Below, one piece after another: positions 41,686 to 50,461 of a DNA stretch of 64,000 nucleotides. Origin of the DNA: Bog-159 sp963709155 (lineage in GTDB: Bacteria; Acidobacteriota; Terriglobia; Bryobacterales; Bryobacteraceae); the NCBI GenBank assembly GCA_963709155.1, contig CAVPVD010000007.1, positions 1,550,001-1,614,000 of the forward strand, read 5' to 3'. Position 1 is the stretch's first letter. Each line of letters starts with the position of its first letter. The notes beneath the pieces were generated by a model. It had not been told where the DNA came from and searched no databases. It saw only the letters and a list, made by a program, of their open reading frames with translations. The position numbers and the translations under genes are program-made.

Positions 41686-41941
41686 AGTCCAACTCTTGAG
41701 ATGTAGCGCTGAGTGCGTCTTCGAGATCGGCCTCTTCCGCGGCGGCTTTGGCGGTCAGGCCCTTGAAGTAAGCAGCGGTCTGGCGCTCCAACGTAGCGCG
41801 GCTGTCCACCTGACGGGCCGTTTCTACAGCCTTGTCCACTGCCTGTCCGACGCTTTCGGCCTTGCCCGCCTTTACCATGTTGTGGAGGTATGCGTAACTG
41901 TTCGCGCCGATTGTGGTGGAGAGCTTCTTACGTTGTAGCAC
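41672..41941 (-). CDS. MazE-like antitoxin
   Basis: 89 residues from GTG 41941 (an ATG at 42007 is also in frame). Begins KKLSTTIGANSYAYLHNMVKAGKAESVGQAVDKAV, a ribbon-helix-helix DNA-binding region, followed by RATLERQTAAYFKGLT and an acidic toxin-binding tail ending DLEDALSATSQELDFDHP. This tail is typical of antitoxins of PemK-type toxins. It overlaps the toxin start. It would repress its own promoter and neutralise the toxin; here the toxin reading frame is broken. No gene is seen in 41942-42190. Confidence 0.8.
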   Translation of the reverse strand: MLQRKKLSTTIGANSYAYLHNMVKAGKAESVGQAVDKAVETARQVDSRATLERQTAAYFKGLTAKAAAEEADLEDALSATSQELDFDHP

Positions 41942-42190
41942 ATCTCCTATTTTAGGGGATAAGCGGTCCCCTGGGCTATTTGAAACTCTCGCGCAAGCAA
42001 TGCGCACGATTCTGTGGTTGCCCCTAGAGCGGTAGGGCGGCCTGGAATCTCACTTTCGGTGTCTTGGCTCGGGTTGCGTCACCCCCGCCCGGTTGTAGCC
42101 ACTCCGCTCATTCTGTTATGCTTCAGTTGTCGAATTCAAACAAGCTAGCTACCCGGCCTCGCCGGCCGGGCCCCACGAAGAGGTTTCGCC

Positions 42191-42937
42191 ATGTCAGGTC
42201 ATTCAAAGTGGGCGACCATCAAGCACAAGAAAGCTGCACTGGACGCCAAGCGCGGAAAAACGTTTACGCGCATCATTAAGGAAATTATGATCGCCGCCCG
42301 CAATGGGGGCGATCCGGATGCTAATCCCCGCCTCCGCACCGCCATCCTCGCCGCCAAAGGCGTCAGCATGCCCGCCGACAACATCAAGAAGGCCATCATG
42401 CGCGGCACGGGCGAATTGGAAGGGGGCCAGATCGACGAAGTCATGTTCGAAGGCTACGGCCCGGGCGGCGCAGCCGTCCTGGTGAAGGTCGCCACCGACA
42501 ATCGCAATCGTACGGTGAGCGAAATCCGCCACTGCTTTTCAAAGAACGGCGGCAACCTGGGCGAGGTGGGCAGCGTCGCCTGGATGTTCGAGCGCAAGAG
42601 CCATGTCTACGTGCCCCACGACCGCGCCAGCGAGGAACAGCTCATGAACCTGGTGCTCGATGCGGGCGCCGACGATCTGCGCGACGACGGCGACCAGTGG
42701 GAAGTCGTGGCACCGCCGGAAGCCCACGAAGCCGTCGTGGCGGCCCTCGAAAAGGCCAAGCTTCCCATGGAATCGGCCGAAGTCGCCATGCTGCCGAAGA
42801 ATCTCGTGCGTCTCGAAGGCAAGAACGCGGGCGCCATGCTGCGGCTCAGCGAGGCGCTCGAAGAGCAGGACGACGTGCAAAACGTATATTCCAACTTCGA
42901 TATCGACGAAAAGGAGTTGGAGGCACTGGCCCAATAA
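42191..42937 (+). CDS. yebC: YebC/PmpR family protein
   Basis: 248 residues, the family's standard length. The start SGHSKWATIKHKKAALDAKRGKTFTRIIKEI and the NPRLRTAILAAKGVSMPADNIKKAIMRGTGE region are highly conserved. The acidic C-terminus ends DVQNVYSNFDIDEKELEALAQ. GAAGAGG lies before the ATG. It binds DNA as a regulator or aids translation of difficult sequences; both roles are reported in the family. The ruvC start is 1 base after its stop, the usual yebC-ruvC arrangement. Confidence 0.93.
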   Translation: MSGHSKWATIKHKKAALDAKRGKTFTRIIKEIMIAARNGGDPDANPRLRTAILAAKGVSMPADNIKKAIMRGTGELEGGQIDEVMFEGYGPGGAAVLVKVATDNRNRTVSEIRHCFSKNGGNLGEVGSVAWMFERKSHVYVPHDRASEEQLMNLVLDAGADDLRDDGDQWEVVAPPEAHEAVVAALEKAKLPMESAEVAMLPKNLVRLEGKNAGAMLRLSEALEEQDDVQNVYSNFDIDEKELEALAQ

Positions 42938-42938
42938 A

Positions 42939-43442
42939 GTGCTCGTCCTGGGGGTCGATTGCGGGACGCAGCGCACCGGCTTCGGCGTCATCGAATCCGA
43001 TGGCGGCGGCCACCGGTTGATCGCTTCCGGCGTCATCGTGACTAAGGTCCGCGATCCGTTTCAGATGCGTCTGCAAGAGATAGCGCGCGGGTTGCGCGAA
43101 GTCATCCGGCTGCATTCCCCCGCGGCCGCCGCCGTGGAGCAGGTTTTTTACGCGGCCAACGTGCGCACCGCTCTGAAGTTGGCGCATGTGCGCGGGGTCG
43201 CCCTGCTGGCCATCGCCGAAGCCGGGATCGAATTGGGCGAATATTCGCCGCTGGAAATCAAGACCAGCGTGGTGGGCTATGGGCAGGCGGGCAAAAGGCA
43301 GGTGCAGGTGATGGTGCAGTCTCTGCTGGGTTTGGAGTCCATGATCGAATCCGAAGATGCCAGCGACGCGCTGGCCGTGGCCATCTGCCACGCCACGCAC
43401 GCCGTCACCCGCGCCCGTTTGGAAGGAGTGTTCGCTCGATGA
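42939..43442 (+). CDS. ruvC: Holliday junction resolvase RuvC
   Basis: 167 residues from GTG 42939; the longer frame to 42660 is in yebC and rejected. Endonuclease that cuts Holliday junctions after RuvAB branch migration. Catalytic residues: Asp7 in VLGVDCGTQRTGFGV, Glu in AAVEQVFYA, and Asp in EDASDALAVAICHA. The KTSVVGYGQAGKRQVQVMVQSLLGL block is typical. ruvA and ruvB are not here. It overlaps the next gene by 4 bases (ATGA). Confidence 0.93.
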   Translation: MLVLGVDCGTQRTGFGVIESDGGGHRLIASGVIVTKVRDPFQMRLQEIARGLREVIRLHSPAAAAVEQVFYAANVRTALKLAHVRGVALLAIAEAGIELGEYSPLEIKTSVVGYGQAGKRQVQVMVQSLLGLESMIESEDASDALAVAICHATHAVTRARLEGVFAR

Positions 43443-44083
43443 AAGGGCGCCTCGCGCTGCTCTTCTGTGCCGCTCTCGCGGCCCAGGCCGCGGACGTCCC
43501 CCATCTCTATTTCTCCAAATCGTTCCCAGGCAGTTCTCCGGCCTACGTGGCCATCAATGTGGATAAGACCGGCGCGGGCGACTATCGCGAAGACGAAAAG
43601 GACGATAACCCGGTGCGCTTTCGGCTAAACCAGCAGGAGACCGCCGCCTTATTCGATCTGGCCGCCAAGCTCGGCGATTTCGACCATCCCCTGGAGTCGT
43701 CTGTCAAAGTCGCCTTTATGGGCACCAAGACATTCCGCTACGTGGATGGCGGGAAGAAGAACGAAGTGAAGTTCAATTTCTCCGAAGATCCCTCAGCCCA
43801 AGCCCTGGCCGACGATTTCGAGCGTATTAGCGAATCCGAGCAACTCCTCACCACCCTGGAAGTTTCCGCCAAGTACGATCATCTAGGCGTCATGAAGTCT
43901 GTCCTTTTGCTGCAGTCGGCCTACGACCGCAAGCGGCTCGTCGACCCTGCGCAGTTTCTGCCACTGCTCGACCGTATCGCGAAGAACGAAACCTATATGC
44001 ACCAAGCTCGCATGCACGCGGCCAGCCTGGCCGGCCAGTTCCGATGTGAGGCAACCCCGTGCGCGGCCGAACCGGCGAAATGA
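43439..44083 (+). CDS. Secreted hypothetical protein coupled to ruvC
   Basis: 214 residues with a signal peptide (GRLALLFCAALAAQAAD). Parts seen: VPHLYFSKSFPGSSPAYVAINVDKTGAGDY, NQQETAALFDLAAKLGDFDHPLE, and KVAFMGTKTFRYVDGGKKNEVKF. The C-terminal half is helical and ends with two Cys (FRCEATPCAAEPAK). No domain is recognised. It overlaps ruvC by 4 bases and is overlapped by the tlpA-like gene, so all are probably translated together. Confidence 0.7.
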   Translation: MKGRLALLFCAALAAQAADVPHLYFSKSFPGSSPAYVAINVDKTGAGDYREDEKDDNPVRFRLNQQETAALFDLAAKLGDFDHPLESSVKVAFMGTKTFRYVDGGKKNEVKFNFSEDPSAQALADDFERISESEQLLTTLEVSAKYDHLGVMKSVLLLQSAYDRKRLVDPAQFLPLLDRIAKNETYMHQARMHAASLAGQFRCEATPCAAEPAK

Positions 44084-45345
44084 AGCTTTTCCTTACCGCT
44101 CTTGCTTTTGGAATCCTGGCCTGCGCGCAGAATGCGCCGCCGCCGGCCGCCGCCCCGTCCGAAGAATCTCAGGAGTTGAGCCGCGCCGTCGGCGAGGCCG
44201 GCAATAGCCCGGTTGATTTTATCCGCGCGCTTGAAAAGCATCTCGCCAAGTATCCCAACACCGCGCGCCGTAACGAGATCGAGCGGGCCCTGGTCAAAGC
44301 CGCCATCCAGGCCAAAGACGATAAGCGGATCATCGAATACGGCGAGCGAGTCCTGGCGCGTGAACCGGGCGACGCCCAGATCCTCGATAAGGTCGTGCGT
44401 GCTTTGCTGGTCACGAGCGCGCGCGATACCTCTGCCCGCGCCCTGAAGTACGCCGGGGAGTATGAAGCGTTGCTGCGCCAGACCCGCACCGAGCCCGCGC
44501 CCGGCCACATGAGCGAGGCGCAGTGGCACGAAGAAGTGGATAAAGCCCTGGGGCGCGCCATGGCCTGCGAAGCGCGCGCCACCGGCAATCTGGGCAAAAT
44601 CGACGAGGCCATCGCCATCGCGCGGCGCAGTTATGAAACCTACCCCTCGGCCGAATCCGCGCGCGAAATCGGGCAATGGCTGCACCGCGCCGGAAACGAC
44701 CCGGAAGCCATCGCCCCTTATGCCGACGCCTTCGCCATCCCCGATCCCTTGAACACCGATGCCGATCGCGCCAAGGACCGCGCCCAACTCGGCGACATCT
44801 ATCGCAAAGTGAATGGCTCGGAAAAAGGCATGGGCGACGTCATCCTGGAAGCCTACGACCGGACCGCCGGTCTGCTGGCCGCGCGCCGCCTGCGCCTGCG
44901 CCAAAACGATCCGAACGCCCGGGCCCACAACGTCCTGGATTTTACGATCTCCGGCGTGGACGGCCAGAAACTGCCCATCGCATCCCTGAAAGGCAAGGCC
45001 GTGGTCTTCGATTTCTGGGCGACATGGTGCGGCCCCTGCCGCGCCCAGCACCCGCTCTACGAAGAGGTCGCGCAGCGCTTCCACGATTCCGGCGACGTGG
45101 TGTTCCTCTCCATCGCCACCGACGACGAACGCGATCTGGTGGCGCCCTTTCTCAAAGATAACCACTGGGCGCCGCAGCACGTCTATTTTGAAGATGGCCT
45201 TTCACGGGTCCTCGCCATCACGTCGATTCCCACCACTATCGTGCTCGATCGCCACGGCGAAGTCGTCAGCCGCATGAATGGGTTCGTGCCCGGCCGGTTT
45301 GTCGATATGCTGACCGACCGCATCAAAGATGCGCTTAAGAATTGA
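44080..45345 (+). CDS. TlpA-like thioredoxin with N-terminal helical repeat region
   Basis: 421 residues from ATG 44080, overlapping the previous stop; a start at 44059 adds seven residues of no use. Signal peptide KLFLTALAFGILACAQ, possibly lipoprotein-like. Residues 30-280 are helical (TPR-like: DDKRIIEYGERVLAREPGDAQIL). From about residue 290 a TlpA domain follows with WATWCGPCRAQHP (Cys317/Cys320), and the cis-Pro region ITSIPTTIVLD. Likely a periplasmic thiol reductase or resilin-type protein in redox folding. Confidence 0.85.
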   Translation: MKLFLTALAFGILACAQNAPPPAAAPSEESQELSRAVGEAGNSPVDFIRALEKHLAKYPNTARRNEIERALVKAAIQAKDDKRIIEYGERVLAREPGDAQILDKVVRALLVTSARDTSARALKYAGEYEALLRQTRTEPAPGHMSEAQWHEEVDKALGRAMACEARATGNLGKIDEAIAIARRSYETYPSAESAREIGQWLHRAGNDPEAIAPYADAFAIPDPLNTDADRAKDRAQLGDIYRKVNGSEKGMGDVILEAYDRTAGLLAARRLRLRQNDPNARAHNVLDFTISGVDGQKLPIASLKGKAVVFDFWATWCGPCRAQHPLYEEVAQRFHDSGDVVFLSIATDDERDLVAPFLKDNHWAPQHVYFEDGLSRVLAITSIPTTIVLDRHGEVVSRMNGFVPGRFVDMLTDRIKDALKN

Positions 45346-45348
45346 GGG

Positions 45349-45357
45349 TGTTATAAT
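45349..45357 (+). promoter_or_regulatory. Extended -10 promoter (TGTTATAAT) for the YIP1 gene
   Basis: TGT plus TATAAT (45352-45357) lies 24 bases upstream of the YIP1 start, right after the TlpA stop. The following C-run (CCCCCC) also occurs after the extended -10 at 63107-63115. No clear -35. Confidence 0.45.
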
Positions 45358-45381
45358 CCCCCCTTCGGAGCCTCGACCCTT

Positions 45382-46128
45382 ATGACACCTGAATCCGCAT
45401 CTGCTGAAACCGCCCCGCCGCCGCTGGGCGAAGCTGGCCGCATCACGGGTGTGTTCCTCGACCCGAAAAAGGCGTTCGCCGATATCGCCGCCCGGCCCGG
45501 TTGGATCGTGCCGGTGGTCCTCCTGATCGTGGCCTATCTAGTGTTCATGTATTGCTTCACCACGCACGTCGGTTGGGAGCATTCCATGCGCACGGCCATG
45601 GAAACCAACACGCGCGTCCAGCAAATGGACCCGCAGCAGCGCGAAACCGTGCTTCAGCAGCAACTTAAATTCGCCCCCATCGGAGCCTATGTCGTCGGCC
45701 CGATCGCCATCGTGGTCATGGCGCTGATCATCGCCGGCGTCCTGTTATTGATGGTCAAGATGATGGGCGCGTCGCTGAGTTTCAAGCAGATGTTCGGCAT
45801 CACGACTTACGCCATGCTACCCGGGCTGATATCCAGCATCCTGGCGATTATTGTGGTTTTCGTCAAGAATCCCGAGGACTTCAACCTCCAGAACCCGCTG
45901 GCATTTAACCTGGGCGCTTTTCTGGAGCCGCCGCCCAACTCCGCAAAAGCGCTCTACAGCCTGGCCACGTCGATCGATCTCTTCAGCTTCTGGACCATCC
46001 TTCTATTGGCCGTCGGGATCTCGGTAGCCGCGCGCAAATTCCCCTTCTCGAAAGCGTTGGTCGCGGTGCTGGTGCCCTGGGTGGTTCTGGTCCTCGCCAA
46101 GGCTGGCTGGGCCAATCTCTTCGGATAG
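45382..46128 (+). CDS. YIP1 family membrane protein
   Basis: 248 residues with five hydrophobic helices: GWIVPVVLLIVAYLVFMYCF, VVGPIAIVVMALIIAGVLLLM, TYAMLPGLISSILAIIVVFV, FWTILLLAVGISVAA and VAVLVPWVVLVLAKAG. The cytoplasmic N-terminus has RITGVFLDPKKAFADIAARPGW, the usual prokaryotic Yip1 start. The role is not known in bacteria; eukaryotic relatives work in membrane traffic. It is followed by a region of decayed toxin-antitoxin genes. Confidence 0.82.
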   Translation: MTPESASAETAPPPLGEAGRITGVFLDPKKAFADIAARPGWIVPVVLLIVAYLVFMYCFTTHVGWEHSMRTAMETNTRVQQMDPQQRETVLQQQLKFAPIGAYVVGPIAIVVMALIIAGVLLLMVKMMGASLSFKQMFGITTYAMLPGLISSILAIIVVFVKNPEDFNLQNPLAFNLGAFLEPPPNSAKALYSLATSIDLFSFWTILLLAVGISVAARKFPFSKALVAVLVPWVVLVLAKAGWANLFG

Positions 46129-46137
46129 CCGGCGTTT

Positions 46138-46425
46138 TCAATTATATTTTGAGCCGCGCGTCGAACGGATTGGGAACACGCCCGCAGTCCGGTAGCGTGC
46201 CGCGTAAGTGTGCCTCGGGTTGAAAAGGTAATTGGCTGTTTCAGGCACGATCGCACTGGGTACCTGCAACAAAACGCCCTTGTTCTGGCGCAGCCAGGCT
46301 GTTCCCGATGGCACCATGCTGGGCAGCCCGTTTTTTTGGCAGGAAGTCGGCCGGCGGCGGCCAGCAACCTTCAATCCGCCCGCTCCGCTGAGGTCGCGAT
46401 GCCGGCTGATCCTCCAGAGGATCAT
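46138..46425 (-). pseudogene. RES-domain toxin, internally deleted and frameshifted
   Basis: The 95-residue frame begins ILWRISRHRDLSGAGGLKVAGRR, as RES (NAD-consuming) toxins do, but the central catalytic part is missing. It resumes at AWLRQNKGVLLQVPSAIVP and ETANYLFNPRH, the conserved C-terminal part. The last residues are in the wrong frame: a minus-one shift gives RVPNPFDARLKI, the usual FDxRL ending. With the active-site region lost, the gene cannot be functional. The ATG is adjacent to the antitoxin stop. Confidence 0.7.
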
Positions 46426-46778
46426 CTAGACGAACATACCTTCGTCAATCTGTACGAGCAGATCTTCGACAATCCGGCTGCCCGTATCCGTGTTGAGCAT
46501 CGAAAGCGGGGCACGGCCCCCCCAGGCGCGCATGCGGCTTCCGCAGCCAGGCTAGTTCCCGTTCCCGGTTTCCGTATACGGATTCCGCCAACGAGAGCAC
46601 GCGGATCACGCGCAGCACGCGGTCCGGATTCTTCCAGAGTCAGCCTCTCACGCCGGGACCGCCGATGCTGCAGCGTCATCAGTGGGATGATGGCTGCGTC
46701 AATTTCCGCGCGCTGCAAACCCAGCGAAATGAGCCGTCCGAGCCAATCGCCCCTCTGCCAATTTGTCGTCACCGGCAT
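46426..46778 (-). pseudogene. Xre/MbcA-like antitoxin with two frameshifts
   Basis: Three frames must be joined to read the antitoxin: first GLQRAEIDAAIIPLMTLQHR and RERLTLEES; then, after one extra base at 46624-46627, DRVLRVIRVLSLAESVYGN and ELAWLRKPHARLGG; then, after one extra base in the 7-base run at 46517-46523, RAPLSMLNTDTGSRIVEDLL and VQIDEGMFV. These are the HTH-like N-terminus and the DUF2384 toxin-binding domain. The stop (46426) abuts the RES start. Both shifts add one base, one of them in a G7 tract. Confidence 0.7.
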
Positions 46779-46844
46779 CTCTTTGCTGCCTTATGCCATA
46801 GATACATCGGCAAAATGTACGATGCGATGCGGCGTCGCCCCACC

Positions 46845-47708
46845 TCACATCGCCTTGGTGCGGCGCTCGCGCTTCTTGGCCGCCGGTTGTGCCGGCGCTT
46901 CCTCCTGCGTCTCTCCAACCGCCGCCGTGGCTACCTGCACCGGCTTCTTTTTCTCGGCCAGGCTGCGCTTCAGCGCCTCCATGATGTCGATTACCGGCGC
47001 CATCTGCGGCTCCGGCGTCTCCACCACCTTCTGCCCTTCCTTCTTTGCCTCGATCATGCGCATCAGGTTGTCGCGATAAGTATCATGATATTTCTCCGGC
47101 TCGAAATCCGCCTTCAACGTATCGATCAGCATGTTGGCCATCGCCAGCTCATTGGGCTTTACCAGGTCTGTGTCCGTGCGGAATTCGTCCACCTGCCGGA
47201 TCTCGTCGGCATAGAACATGGTGTGCAGCAGGATTCCCTTCTTGCCCGGCCGCAGAATCACGATGTGCTCGCGATTGTGCATGGCGATCTTCGCCAGCGC
47301 ATAATATCCAGCCTGCCCCATCGCCTTGAACAGCAGGGCGTAGGGCTTCTCGCCGCCGCCGTCGGGTGCCATGTAATACGAGCTCTCCAGGTAGATCGGA
47401 TCCACCGTGTCGCCCTTTACAAATTCGAGAATCTCCATCACCTTGGCGGTCTGCGGAGCGACCTTCTTGATGTCCTCCTCGTCGATCACCACGTAGTGGT
47501 CCTTTTCGTACTCGTAGCCTTTCACCAGTTCGCTGCGCGGCACCTCCTGTTCCTCGGCCGCGCAAAAGGTCTTCTGCTTGATGCGCGAATTGTCCTTCGC
47601 ATGCAACAAATTGAAGCTCACGGTTTCGCCGCGCGCGGCGCTATACAAGCGGACCGGCAGCGAAACCAGTCCAAACGTCAGATGTCCTTTCCAAACGGTG
47701 CTGGCCAT
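46845..47708 (-). CDS. ku: Ku protein (NHEJ)
   Basis: 287 residues from ATG 47708, with GGAGG 9-10 bases upstream; earlier codons are not Ku sequence. Bacterial Ku homodimer binds DNA ends and recruits LigD. Core block: WKGHLTFGLVSLPVRLYSAA, GYEYEKDHYVVIDEEDI, YYMAPDGGGEKPYALLFKAM and HREHIVILRPGKKGILLHTMFYADE. The basic tail (AAKKRERRTKAM) is typical. It is divergently transcribed from ligD with about 70 bases between starts. Confidence 0.93.
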   Translation of the reverse strand: MASTVWKGHLTFGLVSLPVRLYSAARGETVSFNLLHAKDNSRIKQKTFCAAEEQEVPRSELVKGYEYEKDHYVVIDEEDIKKVAPQTAKVMEILEFVKGDTVDPIYLESSYYMAPDGGGEKPYALLFKAMGQAGYYALAKIAMHNREHIVILRPGKKGILLHTMFYADEIRQVDEFRTDTDLVKPNELAMANMLIDTLKADFEPEKYHDTYRDNLMRMIEAKKEGQKVVETPEPQMAPVIDIMEALKRSLAEKKKPVQVATAAVGETQEEAPAQPAAKKRERRTKAM

Positions 47709-47778
47709 GATGGATCGCCTCCCTTTGGCAATCGACTTTTCCGAAGATATCATGTAAATGGAGGAGGGGCAAGGCTTT

Positions 47779-50421
47779 ATGGCACTCGAAGAGTACGTCC
47801 GCAAACGCCGGTTCGAAAATACTCCCGAGCCGTCACCCAAAACCAAGGCCGCCGCGAAAGCCCCAGGCGCGCCGCATTTCTACGTACAGCGGCACGATGC
47901 CACGCGCCTGCATTACGATTTCCGCCTGGAGATCGGCGGCGTCCTGGTTTCCTGGGCCGTTCCCAAAGGCCCTTCGCTCGAACCGCTCGCCAAGCACCTG
48001 GCCGCGAAAGTGGAGGACCATCCCCTCGAATACGGTGAGTTCGAAGGCAACATTCCGGCCGGCAATTACGGCGCGGGCAGCGTGATGCTCTGGGATCGCG
48101 GCACGTGGGAATTGCTCGGCGATGCGCCGGTCGAAGAGCAACTCGCGCGCGGCGATCTGAAGATCCGCCTGCACGGCGAGAAACTCCAGGGCGAGTTCGC
48201 CATGGTACACATGAAGAACCGCGGTAAAGGCAACGAGTGGCTGCTCATCAAGAAGCGCGATGCGGAGGCCGTGCCCGGTTGGGACATCGAGCAATTCGCA
48301 TGGAGCGTGCTCTCCGGCCGCACTCAGCAGGAGATCGCCCAAGGCTTGCCCGCCCGCAAGACGAAGACGAAGTCGGCGGGCGATCCGCGGCGCGAATGGA
48401 AGAGTCATCGGGCGGGCCGGGCATCCTCCCCGGCGGCCAAGGTTGCGCCGCCCGCTCCCTCCAAAAACACCGCCAATCCCGCCTCGCTCAAAGGCGCTGT
48501 CAAGGCAGCCATGCCTGCCGCCATCACCCCCATGAAAGCCGCGCTGGCCACCACGCCGCCGCACGGTGACGACTGGCTGTTCGAAGTCAAATGGGATGGC
48601 GTGCGGGCCATCTGTTTCATCGAAAACGAAACGGTCCGCCTGGTTTCCCGCACCGGCCATTCATGCGAAAAGCAATATCCCGAATTGAGTGTCATCCCGC
48701 ACTACATCTCCGCCGGCCAAGCTATTCTCGACGGCGAGATCGCCGCCCTCGATGAAAAGGGGGTGGCCCGTTTTGACTTGATCCAGCCGCGCATCGCGCA
48801 ATCCGATGCTAATGCCGTTTCGCACATGGCGCGTTCGCGGCCGGTGGTCTACTTCGCCTTCGATCTGCTGTATCTGAACGGCTACGATCTGCGCCAGGTG
48901 GCGCTCGCCGAACGCAAGGAACTGCTCGAATCGATCCTGGCGCCTACTGGGGTGCTGCGCTACTCGGAGCATTTTCCGGGCGCCGGGGATGCCATGTTGC
49001 AAGCCGCCCGGGAAACGGGTGTCGAGGGTCTGGTGGCCAAGCAGGCCAATAGCCGCTACGAATCGCGCCGCAGCAGCGAGTGGATCAAAATCAAGATCGT
49101 CGCGCGGCAGGAGTTCGTCATCTGCGGCTTCACCGCCGGCGAGCGCGACCATTTCGGTGCGCTGGTGCTGGGAATCTACGCCGACGGCAAACTGCGCTGG
49201 GCAGGTAACGTCGGCACAGGTTTCGATCAAAAAGCCCTCGCCTTCCTGCGGCGGCAGCTCGATCCGCTGGTTACGCCCGACTCGCCCTTCCCGGATGCGC
49301 CCAAAGTAGGCAAGGACGTCACCTGGGTAAAGCCCGAACTGGTAGCCGAAGTAAAATTCGCAAACTGGACGGCCGAGGGCCGGCTGAGGGCGCCGGTCTA
49401 TATGGGTCTGCGTCCCGATGTGAATCCCACCGACTGCGTGCGCGAAATGGCGGGCCAGGCTCCCAGCCCACCAAAAGAGGTCTTGCTGCCGGGCGCGGCC
49501 AATGAAGTTTCGCTCACCATCGACCGCCAGGTTCTCAAATTCACGAACCTGAACAAGGTGTTTTACCCCGCCGAAGGCATCGTCAAACGCGACCTGCTCA
49601 ACTATTACGACGCCGTCGCTTCTCTGATCCTGCCCCACCTCAAAGACCGGCCGCTGTCGTTGAAGCGCTATCCTAACGGCATCCAGCAGCAGTTCTTTTT
49701 TCAGAAGGATGCGCCACAGACCTTCGCACCCTGGCTGCGCGCCGAGGAAATCTATTCCGACCACAACGAGGCGCCCATCCGCTACGTCTTCGCCCAGGAC
49801 CGCGCCAGCCTGCTCTATCTCGTCAACCTCGGCTGCATCGACCATAACCCCTGGATGAGCCGCTCACCCACGCTGGACAATCCCGATTTCGTGCTGATCG
49901 ACCTCGACCCTCAGGACTGCCCTTACGACATGATCGTGGAAGCCGCGCTGCTGGTGCGCGAAAAGCTGAAGGCCATCGGCATGCAGGGATATCCCAAGAC
50001 TACCGGCGGCGACGGCATGCACATTTACATTCCGCTCGAAACTGTCTATAGCTATGAAGAGAGCCGCACCTTCGCCGAGATCCTGGCGCACCTGGTGCAG
50101 CGCGACCGTCCCGAGTTGTTTACCGCGCCGAGAACCGTCTCAAAGCGGCAGAAGGGCCGCGTCTATTTCGACTGGATGCAGAACGGCAAGTCGAAAACCA
50201 TTGCCGCACCGTACGTCTTGCGCGCCTACCCCGGTGCGCCCGTAGCCACCCCGCTGGCCTGGAGCGAAGTGCAGCCCGGGCTCACCCCCGGGCAGTTCAG
50301 TATCTACAACGCTCCGGAACGCTTTGCCAAAAAGGGAGATCTGTTCTCCGGCGTGCTGACGAAACCGCAGAGGCTCGAGGGAGCGCTGCAAAAATTAGAG
50401 AAGCTTTGGCGCCCCCGATAG
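47779..50421 (+). CDS. ligD: ATP-dependent DNA ligase D (PE-ligase-polymerase)
   Basis: About 880 residues from ATG 47779, chosen because GGAGGAGG lies upstream; ATG 47758 is in frame too. N-terminal phosphoesterase (HDATRLHYDFRLEIGGVLVSW, residues 30-180). Ligase domain with the adenylated Lys271 (LFEVKWDGVRA) and the later motifs SRYESRRSSEWIKIK. C-terminal polymerase/primase from about residue 570 with metal Asp708/Asp710 (VLIDLDPQD). It joins double-strand breaks with Ku; the PE-Lig-Pol order is that of Pseudomonas LigD. Divergent with ku. Confidence 0.93.
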   Translation: MALEEYVRKRRFENTPEPSPKTKAAAKAPGAPHFYVQRHDATRLHYDFRLEIGGVLVSWAVPKGPSLEPLAKHLAAKVEDHPLEYGEFEGNIPAGNYGAGSVMLWDRGTWELLGDAPVEEQLARGDLKIRLHGEKLQGEFAMVHMKNRGKGNEWLLIKKRDAEAVPGWDIEQFAWSVLSGRTQQEIAQGLPARKTKTKSAGDPRREWKSHRAGRASSPAAKVAPPAPSKNTANPASLKGAVKAAMPAAITPMKAALATTPPHGDDWLFEVKWDGVRAICFIENETVRLVSRTGHSCEKQYPELSVIPHYISAGQAILDGEIAALDEKGVARFDLIQPRIAQSDANAVSHMARSRPVVYFAFDLLYLNGYDLRQVALAERKELLESILAPTGVLRYSEHFPGAGDAMLQAARETGVEGLVAKQANSRYESRRSSEWIKIKIVARQEFVICGFTAGERDHFGALVLGIYADGKLRWAGNVGTGFDQKALAFLRRQLDPLVTPDSPFPDAPKVGKDVTWVKPELVAEVKFANWTAEGRLRAPVYMGLRPDVNPTDCVREMAGQAPSPPKEVLLPGAANEVSLTIDRQVLKFTNLNKVFYPAEGIVKRDLLNYYDAVASLILPHLKDRPLSLKRYPNGIQQQFFFQKDAPQTFAPWLRAEEIYSDHNEAPIRYVFAQDRASLLYLVNLGCIDHNPWMSRSPTLDNPDFVLIDLDPQDCPYDMIVEAALLVREKLKAIGMQGYPKTTGGDGMHIYIPLETVYSYEESRTFAEILAHLVQRDRPELFTAPRTVSKRQKGRVYFDWMQNGKSKTIAAPYVLRAYPGAPVATPLAWSEVQPGLTPGQFSIYNAPERFAKKGDLFSGVLTKPQRLEGALQKLEKLWRPR

Positions 50422-50461
50422 CGCCTCAGCCCCCCGCCACGCAATCTGTCACCATAAGTCC

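Noticed and set aside
43993..45180. 395-residue antisense frame over the TlpA-like gene
   Set aside because: TlpA CxxC and signal peptide are on the plus strand; no domain here.
46210..47079. 289-residue plus-strand frame over the decayed toxin and ku end
   Set aside because: It has no family features and runs antisense to recognised DUF2384, RES and Ku segments.
48661..49845. 394-residue antisense frame in ligD
   Set aside because: LigD ligase and polymerase motifs on the plus strand are complete; this frame has none.
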